Both the position numbers and the translations under genes were made by a program. A stretch of DNA of 64,000 nucleotides from Desulfatitalea sp. BRH_c12 (GTDB taxonomy: Bacteria > Desulfobacterota > Desulfobacteria > Desulfobacterales > Desulfosarcinaceae). Location: the NCBI GenBank assembly GCA_000961655.1, contig LADR01000049.1, positions 58,390 to 122,389 of the forward strand. The letters run 5' to 3'. Shown here in pieces: positions 1 through 9,078 of this stretch (positions are counted from its first letter, which is position 1; each line of letters opens with the position of its first letter). The notes below the pieces were generated by a model, which did no database searches, was not told the DNA's origin, and worked only from the letters and a program-made list of their open reading frames with translations.

Positions 1-1542
1 TCTGGTGCCAAACCGGTCCGCACTGGTAAATGGCAGATCATGATCAACGGCGAATCCTACAAACGCGTCGTTGCCGAAGCCGCCAAGAAAGCCCTTGGAG
101 ATGAGAACATCATCGAGCGCTGCTTCATCGTCGAGCTGCTTCTGGACGCCAATCGCCCCAACCAGATCGCCGGCGCTGTCGGTTTCTCGGTGCGCGAAAA
201 CAAAGTATTCATCATCAAATGTAAAACCATGATGGTCGCCTGCGGCGGCGCGGTGAACATCTATCAACCGCGTTCGGTCGGCGAAGGCAAAGGCCGCGCC
301 TGGTACCCGGTATGGAACGCTGGTTCCACCTACACCATGTGCATGAAGGTCGGTGCCGAACTCTCCATGATGGAAAACCGCTTCACGCCGGCTCGTTTCA
401 AAGATGGTTACGGCCCGGTCGGCGCCTGGTTCCTTCTGTTCAAGGCCAAAACCCTGAACGGTCTGGGCGAAAACTTTGCCGCCAGCGATGCTGCCAAGGC
501 GGAATTGGCCAACTACGCGCCTTACGGCACGGCTGCGATCACCCCGACCTGCCTGCGCAACCACCTGATGCTGTTCGAGATGAAAGCGGGTCGCGGCCCG
601 ATCATCATGGATACCGTCACCGCTTTGGCTGAGCTTGGCAAGACCATGGACAAAAAAGAGCTCAAGCATCTGGAGTCAGAAGCTTGGGAAGACTTCCTGG
701 ACATGACCTGCGGCCAGGCCAACCTGTGGTGTGCTCAGAACTGCGAGCCGGAAAAGAAAAACTCCGAAGTTATGCCGACCGAACCGTACCTGTTGGGTTC
801 GCACTCCGGCTGCTGCGGTCTGTGGACCTCCGGCCCGGATTTTGACTGGGTTCCCGACGCTTACAAGATCAAAGCCGACAACGGCAAGATCTACAACCGC
901 ATGACCACCGTCAACGGCCTGTTCACCTCCGGCGACGGCGTGGGCTGCTCCGGTCACAAGTTCTCCTCCGGTTCGCATGCCGAAGGTCGTATGGCCGCCA
1001 AACAAATGGTCCGTTACGCCAAGGATCACGCGGATTTCAAACCGACCCTGAAGCAGACCAAAGAAGAGCTGGTCGACATGGTTTACAAACCTGTCCGTAC
1101 CTATCTGGACAACGTTGCCTATACGACCGCCTCCGATATCAACCCCAACTACATCAAGCCGAACGGCATGATGTACCGGTTGATGAAGGCCACCCACGAG
1201 TACGGTGCCGGTACAGCGACCTTCTATCAGACCAGCAGCAAGATGCTGGAAGTGGTCATGGATCTGCTTGCGACCATGCGCGAAGATTGCACCAAAATGG
1301 CCGCCGGCGACCTGCACGAACTGATGCGCGCTTGGGAAATCGAACACCGTATTTGGACGGTGGAGGCTCACCTGCGTCACATCCAGTACCGCAAAGAAAC
1401 CCGCTACCCGGGCTTCTACTATCAGGCCGATTACCCCGGCCAGGATGATGCCAACTGGTTCTGCTTCGTCAACTCCAAGTTTGACCCGGCGAAGAAAGAA
1501 TGGGATGTTTTCAAAAAAGATTACATCAAGATCATCCCCTAA
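1..1542 (+). CDS. aprA: Adenylylsulfate reductase alpha subunit, 5'-truncated by window edge
   Basis: AprA is the FAD-bearing subunit of cytoplasmic APS reductase, which with AprB reduces adenosine 5'-phosphosulfate to sulfite and AMP. The reading frame is open from base 1 and gives about 513 residues. AprA proteins are about 650-670 residues, so roughly 150 N-terminal residues, including the dinucleotide-binding start, lie outside the window. The visible part has the conserved ACGGAVNIYQPRSVGEGKGR stretch, the GDGVGCSGHKFSSGSHAEGR segment and a C-terminal helical domain rich in aromatics, all as in the AprA/fumarate reductase flavoprotein family. aprB is expected just upstream. A strong terminator follows the stop, so qmoABC downstream is a separate transcription unit. 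The identification is very secure. Confidence 0.97.
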   Translation, partial: SGAKPVRTGKWQIMINGESYKRVVAEAAKKALGDENIIERCFIVELLLDANRPNQIAGAVGFSVRENKVFIIKCKTMMVACGGAVNIYQPRSVGEGKGRAWYPVWNAGSTYTMCMKVGAELSMMENRFTPARFKDGYGPVGAWFLLFKAKTLNGLGENFAASDAAKAELANYAPYGTAAITPTCLRNHLMLFEMKAGRGPIIMDTVTALAELGKTMDKKELKHLESEAWEDFLDMTCGQANLWCAQNCEPEKKNSEVMPTEPYLLGSHSGCCGLWTSGPDFDWVPDAYKIKADNGKIYNRMTTVNGLFTSGDGVGCSGHKFSSGSHAEGRMAAKQMVRYAKDHADFKPTLKQTKEELVDMVYKPVRTYLDNVAYTTASDINPNYIKPNGMMYRLMKATHEYGAGTATFYQTSSKMLEVVMDLLATMREDCTKMAAGDLHELMRAWEIEHRIWTVEAHLRHIQYRKETRYPGFYYQADYPGQDDANWFCFVNSKFDPAKKEWDVFKKDYIKIIP

Positions 1543-1581
1543 TGGATGGGTGTCAGTTGTACACTGAGTGACACAGATATA

Positions 1582-1616
1582 CCTCCAGGCGTCTTTGTGC
1601 GCCTGGAGGTTTTTAT
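1582..1616 (+). terminator. Rho-independent terminator of aprA
   Basis: A perfect 10-bp stem (CCTCCAGGCG at 1582-1591 with CGCCTGGAGG at 1600-1609) closes an 8-nt loop and is followed by TTTTTATT. It lies 40 bases after the aprA stop. Confidence 0.93.
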
Positions 1617-1774
1617 TAACGGCTCCCACAGGCAATTGCAAGGGAGCCCGACCGCCTGGCGGGTGGTTTCTGCCTCAGCCCGTTAAAACACCCTGCCGCA
1701 GCAGGTTCAGGCGATTGCCCTAATGCCGGCCTTTCCGCGCTCAGCGAAAAATCCGGTAAACAGCGCTGAAGCGC

Positions 1775-1820
1775 GCAGCTGAATCCTGGAGCAAGTCGGT
1801 CGGCTCCAGGATTCAGCTGC
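1775..1820. repeat. Perfect 18-bp inverted repeat upstream of qmoA
   Basis: Arms 1775-1792 and 1803-1820 are exact reverse complements around a 10-base loop (AAGTCGGTCG). No T-run follows on either side, so it does not look like a terminator. It sits about 150 bases before the qmoA start in the 350-base aprA-qmoA gap, where no gene is visible. It could be an operator, an mRNA leader structure or a REP-type element. Confidence 0.75.
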
Positions 1821-1878
1821 ACGATTCAGGATCCAAGGGTATCGCCTGCAAGCCGAACCTGCGGCCGGAACAACGTTG

Positions 1879-1884
1879 TATAAT
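1879..1884 (+). promoter_or_regulatory. Candidate -10 element for qmoABC
   Basis: An exact TATAAT lies 83 bases before the qmoA start codon, between the two transcription units. No good TTGACA-like element lies 16-18 bases upstream, so this is a weak call based on the -10 match and position. Confidence 0.3.
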
Positions 1885-1966
1885 GTCTTGAAGCGGCTTC
1901 CGATCTGAACTTCAAATGAGACGACAGGAACTGCTTCTACCAAATCAGAACGCACGGAGGGATAGC

Positions 1967-3244
1967 ATGACAAGTGAAAATAAAGCCCCTGCGAGTGGAA
2001 GCATAGTGGTGGTGGGCGGCGGTATCAGCGGCCTGACCACGGCCATTGAAGCTGCCGAAGTGGGGTACGAAGTCTACCTGTTGGAGAAAAACCCCTACTT
2101 GGGTGGCCGCGTGGCTCAGTTGAACCAATATTTCCCCAAGCTGTGTCCGCCGACCTGCGGGCTGGAAATCAACTTCCGCCGCATTAAAGACAACCCGCGC
2201 ATTAAAGTATTCACCCAGGCGCAGGTCGAAAAAGTGGAGGGCACGCCGGGCAGTTACAATGTGGCCGTACGGCTCAATCCCCGCTATGTGAACGAGCGCT
2301 GCACCTGCTGCGGCGAATGCGCCAAAGCGTGCGGCACTGAAATCAGCAATGAGTTCAACTTCGGTATGGACACCCACAAGGGTGCGCACCTGCCGTTCGA
2401 AATGGCCTTTCCGCCTCGCTTCGTTCTTTCGCAGCAGATCATTGGAACCGATGATGCCCAGAAAGCCAAAGCAGCTTGCAAGTACGACGCTATCGATCTT
2501 GAGATGCAGCCCAAGACGATGAACCTGCAGGCCGGCGCGATTGTCTGGGCCACCGGATGGGAACCTTATGATGCGGGCCGCATCGACAATTTGGGCTTCG
2601 GCCAATATGACAACATCATCACCAACATGATGATGGAACGTCTGGCCTCCCCCAATGGACCGACCCAGGGCAAGATTGTTCGCCCCTCGGACCAGAAGGC
2701 GCCGCAAAATATTGGCTTCGTGCAGTGCGCCGGCTCGCGCGATGAGAACCACCTGCCGTACTGTTCCTACATCTGCTGCATGGCTTCCCTCAAGCAGGCC
2801 ACCTATTTGCGTGAACGCTATCCGGATGCCAACATCTATATTTTCTACATCGATCTGCGCACCCCCGGCCAGCGCTATGAAACGTTCTACAAGAAAATAA
2901 AAGAAGACAAGAAGGTCTTTTTTATTAAAGGCAAGGTCGCCGAAGTGATCGAAGACCCGGCCACCAAGAACATCACCGTTGTGGCCGAAAATGCGGTAAC
3001 CGGCGAGAAAATCAAACAAACCGTGGATCTGGTGGTCCTTGCCACCGGCATGCAGCCCACGGCCGCCAATACAAAGCTGCCAGCGGATCTTAAGTACAAC
3101 CCCGACGGATTCATTCTCAATGATTATGAAAAAGGCGGCATGTTTGCTGCTGGATGTGCCCACAAGCCCGCCGACGTGGTGTCATCCAATCAGAATGCGA
3201 CCGGCATGGCCCTGAAGGCCATCCAAACCTTGGCAAGGAAGTAG
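1967..3244 (+). CDS. qmoA: Quinone-interacting membrane-bound oxidoreductase subunit A
   Basis: QmoA is a cytoplasmic FAD protein related to heterodisulfide reductase HdrA. With QmoB and QmoC it passes electrons between the menaquinone pool and APS reductase. The ATG at 1967 follows GGAGG at 1956-1960 and gives 425 residues, the usual length; the frame is open further upstream but has no better start. Visible are an N-terminal Rossmann motif VVGGGISGLTTAIEAAEVG, a cysteine cluster CTCCGECAKAC near residue 108, an HdrA-like YCSYICCMASLKQA segment and a C-terminal FAD-closing GMFAAGCAHKP motif. qmoB starts 10 bases after the stop, so the two are co-translated. Placement directly after aprA is the common order in sulfate reducers. 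Confidence 0.96.
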   Translation: MTSENKAPASGSIVVVGGGISGLTTAIEAAEVGYEVYLLEKNPYLGGRVAQLNQYFPKLCPPTCGLEINFRRIKDNPRIKVFTQAQVEKVEGTPGSYNVAVRLNPRYVNERCTCCGECAKACGTEISNEFNFGMDTHKGAHLPFEMAFPPRFVLSQQIIGTDDAQKAKAACKYDAIDLEMQPKTMNLQAGAIVWATGWEPYDAGRIDNLGFGQYDNIITNMMMERLASPNGPTQGKIVRPSDQKAPQNIGFVQCAGSRDENHLPYCSYICCMASLKQATYLRERYPDANIYIFYIDLRTPGQRYETFYKKIKEDKKVFFIKGKVAEVIEDPATKNITVVAENAVTGEKIKQTVDLVVLATGMQPTAANTKLPADLKYNPDGFILNDYEKGGMFAAGCAHKPADVVSSNQNATGMALKAIQTLARK

Positions 3245-3254
3245 GAGGTCATCC

Positions 3255-5591
3255 ATGGATAAAAAATATGGTGTATATATATGTGAAGGGTGTGGGATCA
3301 GCGAATCCCTCGACATGGCAGCGCTCAAGGCCGTGCCTGAAGACGAAGGCCTCACGACCAAGACGCATCCCATCCTGTGCAGCGCCGACGGAGTCGCCTT
3401 TCTGAAGAAAGAGATCGAAGGCGGCGTCAATACGCTGGTGCTGTGCGCCTGCTCGCGGCGGGTCAACTATGACACCTTCCGCTTCGACGGCTGTATCGTG
3501 GATCGGGTCAACCTGCGCGAAGGCGTGGTCTGGTCCCATCCGCGCGACACGTTCGCCCAGCTGACCGAAGAGCAAAAAGCCGACGGCGACTACTTCGACC
3601 GTGTGCAGATGATGGGCGAAGACTATATCCGCATGGGCATGGCCCGCGTTGAAAAAGTCAAGCTGCCCGAACCGTACAAAGTCGACAATCTCTCCAGAAA
3701 AATTCTGGTCATCGGTGGCGGCATCACCGGCCTGAGCGCCGCCTTGGATGCAGCCAAAGCCGGCTATGCCGTAACCGTAGTCGAAAAAGAAGACCGTCTG
3801 GGCGGCGCCGCGCTGAACTGGCGCAGTCAACTGCCCACGGCCGATCCTTACGATCGATTGATACCGCCGGTCATCGAAGCCAAAATCCAGGCTGTTAAGG
3901 CCGAACCCAACATCACCGTCAAAACCGGCACGGTCGTAGCACGTTTGGCAGGTCAGCCGGGCGAGTTCACCGTCTCATTCAAAAAGCCGGGTGAAAAGAT
4001 CGAATTCGACGTGCCGTACCCCCTGCCTCCTGAAATGCGGGTGGATGAGAGCGGCAAGGAGCTGGACGCCGAAAACCTGCACAAAAAGTTCCTGGAGTAC
4101 AACGAAGGCCGCAAAGACATCCTGACGCTCGACCCTAATGGCGAGTTGTTCGGTGCCGTGGTATTGGCGGCCGGTTGGCGGCCGGATACCATCGAAGGCG
4201 ACAAATACGCCCATCTGGGGGTGGGCCAGAGCCCCGATGTGGTGACCAATGCGCAGTTCGAAGCGATTGCCAAAAAGGGCAAAGTCGTGCGCCCCTCCGA
4301 CGGCAAACCGGCCAAATCCGTCGTTTTCGTGCAAAGCCCCGACAAAGATGAAGATGACAGCGACTTTGACTATGCCGGCGCGGTCACCAGCCTGGTTTCC
4401 CTTAAGCAGGCCAAATACGTGCGTGACGACTACGAAGATGGCAAAGCGTTCATCTTCTATCAGCACATGCGTACACCGGGATTGAACGAGAGCTTCTACA
4501 AAAGCATGCAACAGGACCCGGGCATCTTCCTGACCAAAGGCAATGTGCTCAAAGTATCCAAAAACGGCGGCGGCTTCATCGTCGAAGCCAGCGATACCCT
4601 GCTGGGCAAACAGCTCAAGGTCAAAGCCGACATGGTCGTTCTGGCCGCCGGCATGGTTCCGGTCACCAAGGACGATGCTATCGTCAACATGGCCTATCGC
4701 CAGGGACCGGCTTTCCGTGACATCGGCCTGTTCAATGGGTACTGCGATTCGAACTTCATCTGCTTTCCCTACGAAACGCAGCGCACCGGCATCTATTCCG
4801 CCGGCGCCGTGCGCCGCAGCATGACCACCGAGGAGTCGATGGAAGATGCGACCGGCGCGGCCTTGAAAGCCATCCAGTGCATCGAGTCAACCAACCGCGG
4901 CGTGGCCGTTCACCCACGTTCCGGTGACATGACCTTCCCGGACTTCTTCTTCCAGCGCTGCACCCAGTGTAAACGCTGCACGGAAGAGTGTCCTTTCGGT
5001 GCCTTGGACGACGATGCCAAAGGCACGCCCAAGCCCAATCCGACACGCTGCCGGCGTTGCGGCACCTGCATGGGTGCCTGCCCCGAACGCATCATCGGAT
5101 TTGCAGACTACAACGTCGACAGCATCGGCTCGATGGTCAAATCGATCAAGGTGCCCTCCGAAGACGACTATTCCGAGCCACCGATCCGCATTCTCGGTCT
5201 GGTCTGCGAAAACGATGCCCTGCCGGCCCTTGACATTGCCGCGCTCAACAGGCTCTCTTACTCGGCCGACGTGCGTCTGATTCCAGTGCGCTGTTTGGGA
5301 TCGGTCAACGTGATCTGGATTAAAGATGCCCTGTCGCAAGGCATGGACGGCGTTTTTCTGCTCGGTTGCAAGCATGGTGATGATTACCAGTGTCACTTTG
5401 TCAAAGGCAGCGAATTGGCCGGCATTCGTATGAAGAAAATCGGCGATGCCCTGGCCAGTTTGGCATTGGAAGTCGAGCGCGTGGCGCAGTTCGAAATCGC
5501 CATCGACGAGTACGACAAAGTACCCAAGATCATCAATGATTTCGTTGAATCGGTCGAAGCTTTGGGTCCCAACCCGTTCAAGGGCTTCTAA
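3255..5591 (+). CDS. qmoB: Quinone-interacting membrane-bound oxidoreductase subunit B
   Basis: QmoB is a 778-residue HdrA-like flavoprotein fused to ferredoxin and MvhD-like domains. The ATG at 3255 has GGAGGT at 3244-3249 overlapping the qmoA stop. An N-terminal CEGCGIS cysteine motif comes first. A Rossmann motif (VIGGGITGLSAALDAAKAG) begins near residue 150. Two [4Fe-4S] motifs, CTQCKRCTEECP and CRRCGTCMGACP, lie near residues 570 and 598. From about 640 to 770 is a region like MvhD, the delta subunit of F420-non-reducing hydrogenase, with cysteines in VRCLGSVN and LGCKHGDDYQCHF. These features imply electron transfer or bifurcation with APS reductase. All domains look intact. Confidence 0.96.
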   Translation: MDKKYGVYICEGCGISESLDMAALKAVPEDEGLTTKTHPILCSADGVAFLKKEIEGGVNTLVLCACSRRVNYDTFRFDGCIVDRVNLREGVVWSHPRDTFAQLTEEQKADGDYFDRVQMMGEDYIRMGMARVEKVKLPEPYKVDNLSRKILVIGGGITGLSAALDAAKAGYAVTVVEKEDRLGGAALNWRSQLPTADPYDRLIPPVIEAKIQAVKAEPNITVKTGTVVARLAGQPGEFTVSFKKPGEKIEFDVPYPLPPEMRVDESGKELDAENLHKKFLEYNEGRKDILTLDPNGELFGAVVLAAGWRPDTIEGDKYAHLGVGQSPDVVTNAQFEAIAKKGKVVRPSDGKPAKSVVFVQSPDKDEDDSDFDYAGAVTSLVSLKQAKYVRDDYEDGKAFIFYQHMRTPGLNESFYKSMQQDPGIFLTKGNVLKVSKNGGGFIVEASDTLLGKQLKVKADMVVLAAGMVPVTKDDAIVNMAYRQGPAFRDIGLFNGYCDSNFICFPYETQRTGIYSAGAVRRSMTTEESMEDATGAALKAIQCIESTNRGVAVHPRSGDMTFPDFFFQRCTQCKRCTEECPFGALDDDAKGTPKPNPTRCRRCGTCMGACPERIIGFADYNVDSIGSMVKSIKVPSEDDYSEPPIRILGLVCENDALPALDIAALNRLSYSADVRLIPVRCLGSVNVIWIKDALSQGMDGVFLLGCKHGDDYQCHFVKGSELAGIRMKKIGDALASLALEVERVAQFEIAIDEYDKVPKIINDFVESVEALGPNPFKGF

Positions 5592-5655
5592 TGATCCGAC
5601 CCGTGATATTGAAACAGCTATTGTGTTACGCTGTGACTATTTAGGAGGTAACTGT

Positions 5656-6804
5656 ATGTCCGAAACATATTTAGTCGAACCGGATGTCGGCTTTATCAAA
5701 GAAGTCGGCAAACTCGGCGGGCAGGATCTTAAAAAATGCTTTCAATGCGCCACCTGCTCGGTGGCCTGCCCGATCTCCCCGGACAACAAGCCGTTTCCGC
5801 GCAAGGAAATGATTGCTGCATCGTGGGGATTGAAAGATCGCCTGATCGGCAATGCCGATATTTGGTTGTGCCATAACTGCGGCGACTGCTCCACGCTATG
5901 TCCGCGCGGCGCCAAGCCGGCCGATGTACTGTCCGCGATCCGCGCGTATGCCGTGACCGAGTACGCAACCCCGCGCGCCTTGGGCAAAATGGTCAACGAC
6001 CCATCCAAGTTGCCGATCCTGCTGGCCATACCGGTGGCCATCTTCCTGGTGGTCGGCTTGATCCTCAAGATGTTTGGGGTGAACTGGCTCAACTTCGCCC
6101 CGACCGGCGATGAGCTGTGGCAGGCCGACTACATCAGCAACTACCTGGTCGACATCATCATGGTGCCGACTTTCTTTGCCGCCATTGGTGTTTTCGCTTT
6201 GGGGTTAAAGCGTTTTCTGGCGGACATTCACGCCAATGCGCTGCTGGAAGGAAAGACCACCCAGAAGAAAATCGAACCGGTGGGTTTTGTTCAAGCCTTG
6301 ATCAAAACCGTCCCGACCATTATGAAACACGGCCGGTTCACAGAGTGCGGCGAAAACAAAGAACGCGCCACCGCTCACATGATGGTATTGTTCGGCTTCA
6401 TCGGCCTGTTTATCGTTACCGGTGCCTTCTTTGCGGCGGAATGGGTCTTTCACATCGAAGGCCCCTACAGCCAGATCAACCCGTTCAAATGGCTGGGAAA
6501 CTTGGGCGGCATCGCCCTGATTATCGGCGGCATCCTGATGATCGCCAAGCGCATGGGTCAGAAGGATCAGGTCACCAGCTATAAGGATTGGTACCTTATC
6601 GGCCTCGTGCTGCTGCTGGGCGGAACCGGCCTGCTCACCGAGATGCTGCGCCTGGGCGGAATGTACGGTCTGATGGCCCTCGTCTACGTTCTGCACTTGA
6701 TCTTCGTCTGGGCGCTGTTTGCCTATACACCTTTTTCCAAATTGGCCCACTTGGTTTACCGTACGGTAGCCATGACCTATGCGGAATATGCAGGGCGCAA
6801 ATAG
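5656..6804 (+). CDS. qmoC: Quinone-interacting membrane-bound oxidoreductase subunit C
   Basis: QmoC is the membrane anchor of the Qmo complex, fusing an HdrC-like iron-sulfur domain to an HdrE/NarI-like cytochrome b domain. The frame is open far upstream into qmoB, but the start is the ATG at 5656 behind AGGAGGT at 5643-5649, giving 382 residues. The N-terminal 100 residues hold CFQCATCSVACP and CHNCGDCSTLCP, two [4Fe-4S] sites. The remainder has about six hydrophobic helices with histidines suited to heme b and menaquinone chemistry. It is the last gene of qmoABC and is closed by a terminator. Confidence 0.95.
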   Translation: MSETYLVEPDVGFIKEVGKLGGQDLKKCFQCATCSVACPISPDNKPFPRKEMIAASWGLKDRLIGNADIWLCHNCGDCSTLCPRGAKPADVLSAIRAYAVTEYATPRALGKMVNDPSKLPILLAIPVAIFLVVGLILKMFGVNWLNFAPTGDELWQADYISNYLVDIIMVPTFFAAIGVFALGLKRFLADIHANALLEGKTTQKKIEPVGFVQALIKTVPTIMKHGRFTECGENKERATAHMMVLFGFIGLFIVTGAFFAAEWVFHIEGPYSQINPFKWLGNLGGIALIIGGILMIAKRMGQKDQVTSYKDWYLIGLVLLLGGTGLLTEMLRLGGMYGLMALVYVLHLIFVWALFAYTPFSKLAHLVYRTVAMTYAEYAGRK

Positions 6805-6828
6805 CAGGTAGCGTTTAGCAAAGTATCT

Positions 6829-6869
6829 GAAGGGGGTCGTGGCCGGTTTGGGCCTGACCCCCTTTTTTG
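6829..6869 (+). terminator. Rho-independent terminator of qmoABC
   Basis: GGGGGTC (6832-6838) pairs with GACCCCC (6856-6862), with an inner GGCC/GGCC stem, followed by TTTTTT. It lies 25 bases after the qmoC stop. Confidence 0.92.
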
Positions 6870-7031
6870 TACGTTGACCCATTGGCCTGTGCACCCGTTG
6901 GCAGTAGTTTGGGGCCCTTGTACAGCTGGCATGCCAGGCGATACAGACGACGGTGGACACGGCAGGCACATCGAGCAAGCCCCCAACGAGCTAATGGGGC
7001 TAATGTGGAAACAGGCTAACGGGCAAACGCA

Positions 7032-8435
7032 ATGACATCGAAATCAAACAAGTCGCCGTCGGCTGGCCAACCCTCGATCGACTTTTTCGCCATGCTGGAC
7101 GCCTTGCCGTGGGGAGTGATCATCTTCGACATCCAACGACGGACCTTGTTCTGCAATCAAGCCCTGTCGACGCTGATCGGGCTATCTGCGGATGCTGCCA
7201 AGGGGTTGCGGTGCTACAATGTTCTGCGCTGCCGCGCCTGCTTGAGCGACTGCCCGACCGAAAAGCCCGGTCCAATGACGACACCGGTCACTTTCGAAAC
7301 CGACCTGATCAATCGCGATCGCAAACGGGTTCCCCTGCGCGTGACCCTGGCACCTTTGTTGGATTTGCGGCAGCAACAAATTGGTTTTATCGAAACCATC
7401 GAAGATTTGCGTCCGCTGATGGAGCTGGGCGCCAAATCGGCTCAGGCCTATCGTTTCAGCAACATCCTGGGCCAAAGCGTGCAAATGGTGAAGTTGTTTC
7501 GCATCGTGCCGGTCATTGCCCAAAGTGATTCTTCGGTCCTGATCACCGGCGAGACCGGCACCGGTAAAGATATGCTGGCCGACACACTGCACCAGGAGTC
7601 GGACCGCAGCAAGGGGCCTTTCGTCAAAATCAACTGCGGCGCATTGCCCGAAACGCTGTTGGAATCGGAACTGTTCGGCCACACCAAAGGCGCTTTCACC
7701 GGCGCGGTTGAAAACAAGCAGGGCCGCTTTCACCTGGCCCACAACGGCACATTGTACCTGACCGAAATCGGGGACCTGCCGCTGACCTTGCAGGTCAAGC
7801 TGCTGACCTTCCTGGATGACAAGGTCGTCTATCCTCTTGGCGGCACCAAGGGATTTGCCGCCAACGTGCGTATTGTGGCCGCCACGCATCGCAACCTGGA
7901 ACAGATGGTTCGCGAGGGCCGGTTCAGACAAGATCTTTTCTTCCGTTTGAATGTGATGCGCCTGCACATTCCGCCGCTGCGGGAACGCGAAGGTGATGTG
8001 CGCCTGCTGCTCGACTATTTTGTCAATCACCTTTCGCAAAAATTGAATCGCAGCGTGTCCGGGTATACCGGCAAGGCCCTGCAACTGCTGCTTGCCTATG
8101 CCTACCCCGGCAATGTACGCGAACTGCGCAACATCGTCGAATATGCCGTCAACGTCTGCCAGGAAGGCAGGATTGCGCCCAAGCATTTGCCAGCCTACCT
8201 GACTGAGGACCGGGCGCAACCCCTCGTTGAATTCATACCCGAACCATTGCGCCCCCCACCGCCACATCCCGAGCCGCAGGGGGTCAAAGGGACTTGGCCG
8301 ACGGTTGAAAAGCAAATGATTCTGGATGCGCTCATCAAGGCCAAAGGCAATCGCATGAAAGCCTCCCAGGCACTGGGTTGGGCGCGCAGTACCTTGTGGC
8401 GCAAAATCAAACTATATGGAATCGATGCCTCATGA
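7032..8435 (+). CDS. PAS-domain sigma-54-dependent transcriptional activator, altered Walker B
   Basis: This is a 467-residue enhancer-binding protein that should open sigma-54 RNA polymerase promoters. Residues 15-130 form a PAS-like sensor with four cysteines (C61, C67, C70, C74 in CYNVLRCRACLSDC) that could bind a metal, an Fe-S cluster or a redox signal. An AAA+ domain follows with Walker A GETGTGKD (173-180) and the sigma-54 contact loop GAFTGA (220-225). The C-terminus has a Fis-type helix-turn-helix (about 430-465). There is no receiver domain. The Walker B motif reads LYLTEIGD instead of the usual LFLDEIGD, so the conserved Asp is Thr244 while the catalytic Glu is kept. The stop overlaps the next start (ATGA). 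A sigma-54 promoter lies 580 bases downstream at 9017. Confidence 0.93.
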   Translation: MTSKSNKSPSAGQPSIDFFAMLDALPWGVIIFDIQRRTLFCNQALSTLIGLSADAAKGLRCYNVLRCRACLSDCPTEKPGPMTTPVTFETDLINRDRKRVPLRVTLAPLLDLRQQQIGFIETIEDLRPLMELGAKSAQAYRFSNILGQSVQMVKLFRIVPVIAQSDSSVLITGETGTGKDMLADTLHQESDRSKGPFVKINCGALPETLLESELFGHTKGAFTGAVENKQGRFHLAHNGTLYLTEIGDLPLTLQVKLLTFLDDKVVYPLGGTKGFAANVRIVAATHRNLEQMVREGRFRQDLFFRLNVMRLHIPPLREREGDVRLLLDYFVNHLSQKLNRSVSGYTGKALQLLLAYAYPGNVRELRNIVEYAVNVCQEGRIAPKHLPAYLTEDRAQPLVEFIPEPLRPPPPHPEPQGVKGTWPTVEKQMILDALIKAKGNRMKASQALGWARSTLWRKIKLYGIDAS

Positions 8436-8782
8436 CGACCCGCAAAGTATTCATACCCCTGCACGGTGAAGAGGTGGCGCCGCGCTTCGATCTAGCCACC
8501 GAAGTGCTGATGGGAGAATGTGATGCCGAGGGACGCATCCTGATTGAAAAAGTATTGCTCCTGCCGGGCCCTTCGGCCGAACGTCTCTGCCATATGGCGA
8601 TCTCTGAACGGGTTCAGGCCGTCATTTGTGGTGGCATTGACCAGGAGGTGTACGATTACCTGACCTGGAAACGGGTCGAGGTCATTGACAACGTCATTGG
8701 CCCGGCTTCTTTTGTTTTGCGCCACTACGCAGCCGGCCGTCTGCACACCGGAGATATCCTCTCGTCCGCAAAACGATCTTAG
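8432..8782 (+). CDS. NifX/NifB-type dinitrogenase iron-molybdenum cofactor domain protein
   Basis: This 116-residue single-domain protein starts with VFIPLHGEEVAPRFDLATEV, the opening strand of the NifX/NafY/NifB-C cofactor-binding fold, and ends the domain with GGIDQEVYDYLTWKRVEVI. In this family such proteins carry or sense Fe-S or Fe-Mo-type cofactors; many sulfate reducers have copies unrelated to nitrogen fixation. It overlaps the preceding sigma-54 activator by four bases, indicating coupled translation and a shared job, possibly supplying or sensing the ligand of that activator. That link is inference. Confidence 0.82.
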   Translation: MTTRKVFIPLHGEEVAPRFDLATEVLMGECDAEGRILIEKVLLLPGPSAERLCHMAISERVQAVICGGIDQEVYDYLTWKRVEVIDNVIGPASFVLRHYAAGRLHTGDILSSAKRS

Positions 8783-9016
8783 ATCGGTGTTCGGTCCTGG
8801 CGCTGGATTGCTCCGGTGGCCTCTGTATCACCTGAAATGCCATCCCAAACGCCACGCATGAATCCTTTTGACAGCAGCTCGCCCGAACGGCAGAAGACCG
8901 TACGGATTCGTTTCATTTTGGTTCATAAATGTTTCAATTCGTTCGATTTTGCACCCCGACCTTCGCACTTTGTCCATAAGTCCTACTAACTTACCGATTC
9001 TTTAGTTTATTTCATC

Positions 9017-9032
9017 TGGCATACGGCTTGCT
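9017..9032 (+). promoter_or_regulatory. Sigma-54 promoter upstream of receiver/CBS/SLC13 genes
   Basis: TGGCATACGGCTTGCT matches the -24/-12 consensus, with GG and GC exactly 12 bases apart. The expected transcription start is near 9043, 36 bases before the ATG at 9079, which favours that start over the one at 9049. The gene just upstream encodes a sigma-54 activator. Confidence 0.88.
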
Positions 9033-9078
9033 TCTCTAATGATTTTCTATGGGGACAACCGGCAACAGTGATGGGACC

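Noticed and set aside
676..1641. Long minus-strand open frame opposite aprA
   Set aside because: It is the antisense shadow of a GC-rich, well-conserved gene and has no ribosome site or recognisable domain.
1937..3163. 408-codon minus-strand frame opposite qmoA
   Set aside because: Antisense shadow; the plus-strand frame is unmistakable QmoA.
8432..8782. Evidence for nitrogen fixation
   Set aside because: A lone NifX-like domain occurs in many non-fixing sulfate reducers, and no nif structural genes are in the window.
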